Source: Hymenopellis radicata | Lineage: Eukaryota > Basidiomycota > Agaricomycetes > Agaricales > Physalacriaceae | Direction: 5' to 3' | DNA: 64,000 bases | Assembly: GCA_015501595.1 (NCBI GenBank) | Contig: JADNRX010000217.1 | Span: forward strand, 1-64,000 | Shown: positions 59,332-64,000 of the stretch, one piece after another | Layout: each line of letters starts with the position of its first letter | Position numbering within the stretch: position 1 is the first letter of the stretch | The notes under the pieces: generated by a model | Database searches by the model: none | What the model was told of the DNA's origin: nothing | The model's input: only the letters and a program-made list of their open reading frames with translations | Program-made: the position numbers and the translations under genes

Positions 59332-60347
59332 ATGGCTTTCCCGCTTGCTCCCTTTCCTGATCTACCTGTGGATATTGCTCGCATGCTCCTCGAATATGCT
59401 GCTTTTTCCAGCCGTGCAACTGCCTGTGCGTTAGTGCTTGTCTCGAGGACTGTTCGTGCATGGTAAGCCTCGTAATTGTGTTACCGCAGCCCATAACTAA
59501 TATTATCTTGACCACTAGGATTGAGCCCATTCTCTATCGCGTCATCGTGCTCGATAATGTACGAAGCCGGCAGTCCTTTGAGTATGCTATCCACGTGCGA
59601 GACGATCCATCCTTCTTCGCCAATACTGTCCACACACTTCTTATTAAAGGCGACGCTGCTGAATCTATCGAACTCATCGACCATATTGTCTCGTCATGCG
59701 ACGGGATTACGGCTCTTGCTATATGGAGTCTTTCCCGCAGTGCGGTAGCGGAGACAAGTATCTCCGCCTCATTGAACAGTCTTCGGCGGTTCGCTACACC
59801 CCGGCTTTCAAGCGCCATTCTATCCTGGATGCCGCGTACCATTACGCATTTGAAGACTGCTTGCGAGGAAGCGTGGCAGCAGTTGGATATGTGGGATGGG
59901 CTCTTCAGGCAGTGCCCCGGTATCACGCATATCATGCTGGACTGCGACGCCAACTTTTGGGATTGGTGTAATGTCTTCATAAAGGAGGACTTCATCAATG
60001 CTTTCCAGCACATCCTCTCCGTCGCGCCGGCATCGCTTGAGGTGTTGGTCTTTGGAGTGTTTCATTCCACGACAGACTGGGATGCGCTGTGTGATTTCGC
60101 ACTCGAATTGGTCGCGTTCGAGTGGAAGAGGATTGAGGACGACCGGTTTTTGGTCTTTCTTCCTACTGGGATCAGGAATGTTCCCGATAGGGAATCGAAA
60201 GAGATAGTACGATATGAGCAGGGCCGTGAGGGTCACGAACTCTGCGGGTACCGTCAGAACGGTGTACTAGACATTTGGGAGCTGGCGGATCGCCACAGGA
60301 GCGCCTTCAGGGAGTCGAAGCGTCCTAGTCACGGTCCTGGGATCTAG
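59332..60347 (+). CDS. F-box-family-like hypothetical protein
   Basis: Two exons, 59,332-59,462 and 59,519-60,347 (56-base intron, GTAAGC...CTAG), give 319 residues in phase. The start FPDLPVDIARMLLEYAA ... RATACALVLVSRTVRAW followed by IEPILYRVIVLDN is the pattern of a large Agaricomycete family with a degenerate F-box-like amino terminus. The rest is alpha-helical-looking with a segment comparing values (CPGITHIMLDCDANFWDW). No catalytic motif. The frame is intact, unlike the two larger F-box genes. Confidence 0.75.
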
Positions 60348-60554
60348 GACTTGATCTTTATCTATTATAGTACTGTGTATGGATGTAAATTGTATGTTTA
60401 TCTTTGAAATCATTTCATCGACTCCAAATTACCTCGAGGTAATCTCCATCGACTTGAAGTTGAACTTTTGAAGACGGAAGATTCCGATCGAGCACGTGCC
60501 AGATTACGCGTAATGGACGTGGATGCGATTTCTAATTCCTTCTCTCTTACCATC

Positions 60555-63500
60555 ATGTCCCTCTTCGACGACGAGCGCAAGCGCAACATTAATCTCGGCG
60601 GCTCGTCTACCGCCGCGGCGCAGTCGCAGTCGGCGCTCTTCGACCAGGTTAGACAGCGGCGGGAACTGCGTCTGGAACAAAAGAGGCGCAACGACGCCGC
60701 AATACGGATACAATCTCAGTGGCGGGGTACTCTCTCGAAACAGCGCCTACGAGTAGAACTGCGGCGCACATTCGATGGCGACGTGACTGGCCTGACAGGC
60801 ATGCGATGTCTGGTGCTGTTAGGACAGGACGATGAGGCGCTCGGCATGTGGTGTTCGACGATGGCAGCAGCGGACTGGACTGGCGCGATGACGACGAGCT
60901 GGGTAGTCCTCGCAAGACAGCTCAGCCTACGCTTGCTCACAGCGGTCGCCACAAAGTGAGTGAGTCTTTTTGACATCAGGAAATGGCTGTTGGCGAATCA
61001 AATGGCCAATATCCCCTTCGACAATTCAGCGCGATAACTCGCAATGAAGTGAGTATTGGACTTCTCTCTGCTTTTTTTAGCTAACAATCGCTCAGAAAGC
61101 TTGTCGTAGATCTTGTAGTATTCTTCTGTAGGCAGCTTCAGACAATTACGCATATCTTCATGAATAGACAATTCAGCGCGATAACTCGCAATGAAGTGAG
61201 TATTGGACTTCTCTCTGCTTTTTTAGCTAACAATACGCTCAGAACAGACTGAACTTCGACAATTCAGCGCGATAACCCATCATAAGCTCATGTCCGGCGA
61301 CCCTCCAGCTAAAGCAGGCTTTCATAGGTTGCTTTCGGTTGTGTAGGATAATCTGGCTGTATTCGCCGATCGGGCATTTCCTGAGGTCAGTTATTTGTTA
61401 TCGACTTGATTTTGACTGACTGCTGCTGTACAGACATGCAATGCATTATTATACCTTCAAACACTAGAGAAGCTGCTACAGCATCCCCAGAGCAGTGTCC
61501 CAGTCCTGCAATACCTCTGACCACGCGCCTTCTACTCCCTTCTCTCAAATTCTATTATGGCATATCCCAGGACATCTCCAATGTTCCCCTCCTCGTCTCA
61601 TTTGCCACTGTTGCATTCACTCTATTGCCCTCCACTAGCACCGAGTTCGCTCAATCCGCGAGTGATCTATTCGACACACCACATTGTCACCCTCTCCATC
61701 CTTACATACCGTATCCCTCTTACGTCTCGGACCCAATTAGGCGCGCGCTTCCCTTTCGCGCACCTATTAGTCGTCCATCTCACGCGACCACTATCCGTCG
61801 AAGCGCGCGTGAATTCAGTGGCCAACCTCTTGGCCCTCGATCCTGCGGCGCGTCACGCGCAACTCAAAAGCGCGTTACCAGCTTATATTCGAATACTTTC
61901 TGACGTCATGGAGTCGCTGCCTTTGGGCGTCTTTGATCCAGAGGCGCACCACCCAGGCTGCCGAGGGAACAGGAACGACGGAAGCTGTCGATTCTGACGA
62001 CGAAGATATAACCGTCACCGTCGTCCCGTACTTCAGATCAGCAGCTTTACCTCACTTCGAGTCAAGGACGGTTAAGCGACTGAAGACCTTACCGTCCGTG
62101 CCCCACCTCACTTCTTTGATCACCCATGCAAAGAAGGAGCTGGTCCGCTTTTTCCTTGCGTTAACTGGTGTTTGGCGTCTGGAGAAGGAACGTGCTGTCG
62201 ATATCTTCGGGATGGATCCGCGAGATCTGTCGGTTTGCCTTCCGCCCGATCGATCTCGCTTCTGGATCAGAGCTCGGTTTTGGATCAGAACAGTGCGGAG
62301 GAATGGCCCTCGATGTTACTACTAGCGGATGTGTACACAGACTTAATGTCCAGAAGATGTCGAGTTTTTTGTCACGGGAATAGCAGAACGAGGAATCCGC
62401 TGAACCGGGATGAGGTGATGCAGCAGCTCTTGAATATACGTCTTCTGTTGGCGGGACAAAGATGGTGGCAGAACGGCTGCGTCGGATGTATGTCCTGGCT
62501 TGAGAGTAAGTTGGGACACCGCTCGGGACAAGGTCACTAATTGTCTGGTTGCTATACGAACCAGAGAGTATGCCACTCGGTTCTCACCATTGTTTTCGAA
62601 ACTAATCTCATTTTGTAGTACAAGAAAGTCGTTTATGCCTTATGGTCACGCAACCAAGCGGACCTACAGGGCTTCGTGGACGCAGCTGCGTATGAAGAGG
62701 AAATGGTCGCCTCCGAATCTGGAACCGACTTCCCCGCCAACCGTTCGCGGAAACAAATCGCTGACATGTCTCCCCGACTTGGTATTCTAAAGAACATCCC
62801 CTTCGTCATCCCCTTCGAGGTCCGCGTCTCCATGTTCCGCGCATTCGTCGAAGCCGATCGTATATGTTCTGGTCGTCCACGCTTCATGCACATGGACGGT
62901 CGCCAGGTAGTGCGCATCCGTCGCGATCATGTTGCGGAGGACGGTTTCAACAAACTTGGTGGCGACGACAAGGAGGGTGGCATGGACATGAAGTCGCTGT
63001 TCCAAATCGAGTTTGTAGACCAGTTTGGTAGTGTGGAAGCTGGGATCGATGGAGGTGGCGTGTTCAAGGAGTTTTTCACTAGTCTCTGTCAAGAGGTGTT
63101 TGATACGAACCGTGGACTGTGGGTGCCGAATAGCCAGCAGGAGCTGTATCCAAATCCGATGTCGTTCGCAACTGAGGGTGAGTTCGTCTTTTACAGTATT
63201 CGCTCCATATTGATGCTGTGTTCTAGCCAATCATTTGAAGTGGTATCATTTTATTGGGAAGATTCTCGGGAAGGCGATGTACGAAGGAATTCTCGTCGAC
63301 GTGGCATTCGCGTCGTTCTTCCTCGCCAAGTTCTTCCGGTTACTGCACATTCCAGATGAGCTAGCGAGTCTCGACGAACAGCTCTACAAGGGTCTGCTTT
63401 TCCTCAGACACTACGAGGGGGACGTCGCAGAACTGGCGCTCAACTTTGATTTGATCGTCGACGAGTTTGGGGAGAAGAAGACGATCGAGCTCATCCACGG

Positions 63501-64000
63501 CGGGAGCTCTATTCCTGTGACGAAGCAGAATCGCAAGGACTATATTACTGCGGTGACCAACTACAAGTTGACTGTGCAGATTCGCAAGCAGAGCAACGAG
63601 TTTTTCCAAGGGTTGGAGAAAGTTATCAAGAAGCGGTGGTTGAGGTGTGTCGCTTTCTCATTCAACGCTTGATAATCGATACTAAACCGTGTCACAGAAT
63701 GTTCAATCCCCAAGAGATTCAAATCCTCATGGGCGGCGTGGACACTTTGATTGACTTCAGGGACCTGAGGGCCAATACCAAGTACGGCGGGCTGTACGAC
63801 GACCAGGCTCCCGGCATACAGATGTTCTGGTCCGTCATCGAAACGTTCAACCAGGAAGAACGGAGGGCGCTGCTGCGGTTCGCGACGAGCTGCAGTCGGC
63901 CACCGTTGTTGGGGTTCAAAGAGCTTGTGCCCAACTTTTGTATTCGGGACAGCGGGGTGGACGAGCAGCGTTTGCCCACAAGCAGTACCTGTGTTAATCT
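60555..64000 (+). CDS. HECT-type E3 ubiquitin ligase (UBE3C/Hul5-like), runs off window
   Basis: Start MSLFDDERKRNINLGG with an IQ-like motif (DAAIRIQSQWRG) and DVTGLTGMRCLVL, as in UBE3C/Hul5, a proteasome-associated ligase that extends ubiquitin chains. The HECT domain begins near 62,770: GILKNIPFVIPFEVRV, IEFVDQFGSVEAGIDGGGVF, HFIGKILGKAMYEGILVDVA, NRKDYITAVTNYKL. LPTSSTC contains the catalytic cysteine (codon 63,990-63,992). Between about 61,000 and 62,550 the frame changes several times (near 61,528, 62,160-62,300, 62,360-62,390), some of which may be introns but not all. A local triplication lies at 61,021-61,276. The middle of the gene is therefore unreliable. Confidence 0.87.
61021..61276. 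repeat. Local triplication inside the HECT gene
   Basis: The word acaattcagcgcgataac occurs at 61,021, 61,168 and 61,259. The first two copies extend 79 bases (to gctcagaa), including an exon-intron boundary-like GTGAGT...TTTAG, and the third is cut after 18 bases. Spacings are 147 and 91, so frame is not kept across the copies. Confidence 0.85.

Overview
The window reads as nuclear DNA of a filamentous basidiomycete, most likely an Agaricomycete. The evidence is genes cut into many exons (some under 30 nt) by introns of about 45-70 nt, several F-box/LRR-type genes, a KDZ-type transposase remnant, a fungal GH51 arabinofuranosidase, an HMG-box regulator and a UBE3C/Hul5-type HECT ligase. All calls come from reading the sequence by eye; no database search was run.

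The left half (1-33,242) is a head-to-tail array of a roughly 10.66-kb unit: two full units (1-10,657 and 10,658-21,313), a third enlarged unit (21,314-32,072) and a partial fourth that stops at 33,242. Each unit carries, on the minus strand, a GRAM + TBC + EF-hand RabGAP gene (TBC1D9/Mdr1-like) whose usual C-terminus is replaced by a short unrelated tail. It also carries about 7.5 kb of spacer. The spacer holds gene-like but decayed material on both strands: a minus-strand chain of very small exons, a plus-strand gene-like stretch, a small four-exon minus-strand gene, and a TATA-driven 19-codon ORF kept in all three units. The copy at 29,790-33,171 is the best preserved RabGAP; the others carry single-base indels. 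Unit 3 is a mosaic of stretches nearly identical to unit 2 and clearly diverged stretches, and its RabGAP has a 264-bp MITE in one intron.

From 33.2 to 41 kb lies a junkyard of mobile DNA and gene fragments: two tandem copies of a hairpin-rich 491-bp element, the second split by 4.3 kb that includes a P-type (ENA-like) ATPase fragment, then low-complexity DNA, a reverse-transcriptase-like zinc-knuckle fragment, a MER3-like helicase fragment and a KDZ transposase C-terminus.

From 41 kb to the end are ordinary genes: F-box gene (minus, 41.5-43.5 kb), HMG-box regulator (minus, 45.8-47.0 kb), GH51 alpha-L-arabinofuranosidase (plus, 50.9-54.1 kb), tRNA-Val(AAC) (minus, 54.7 kb), a second F-box gene (plus, 55.2-56.9 kb), a small secreted Gly/Ser/Tyr-rich protein (minus, 57.6-58.2 kb), a further F-box-family-like gene (plus, 59.3-60.3 kb) and a HECT E3 ligase running off the right edge (plus, 60.6-64 kb), with its catalytic cysteine 8 bases from the edge. 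Several of these otherwise normal genes also show one-base frame breaks, so indel errors in the assembly must be considered before calling any gene dead.
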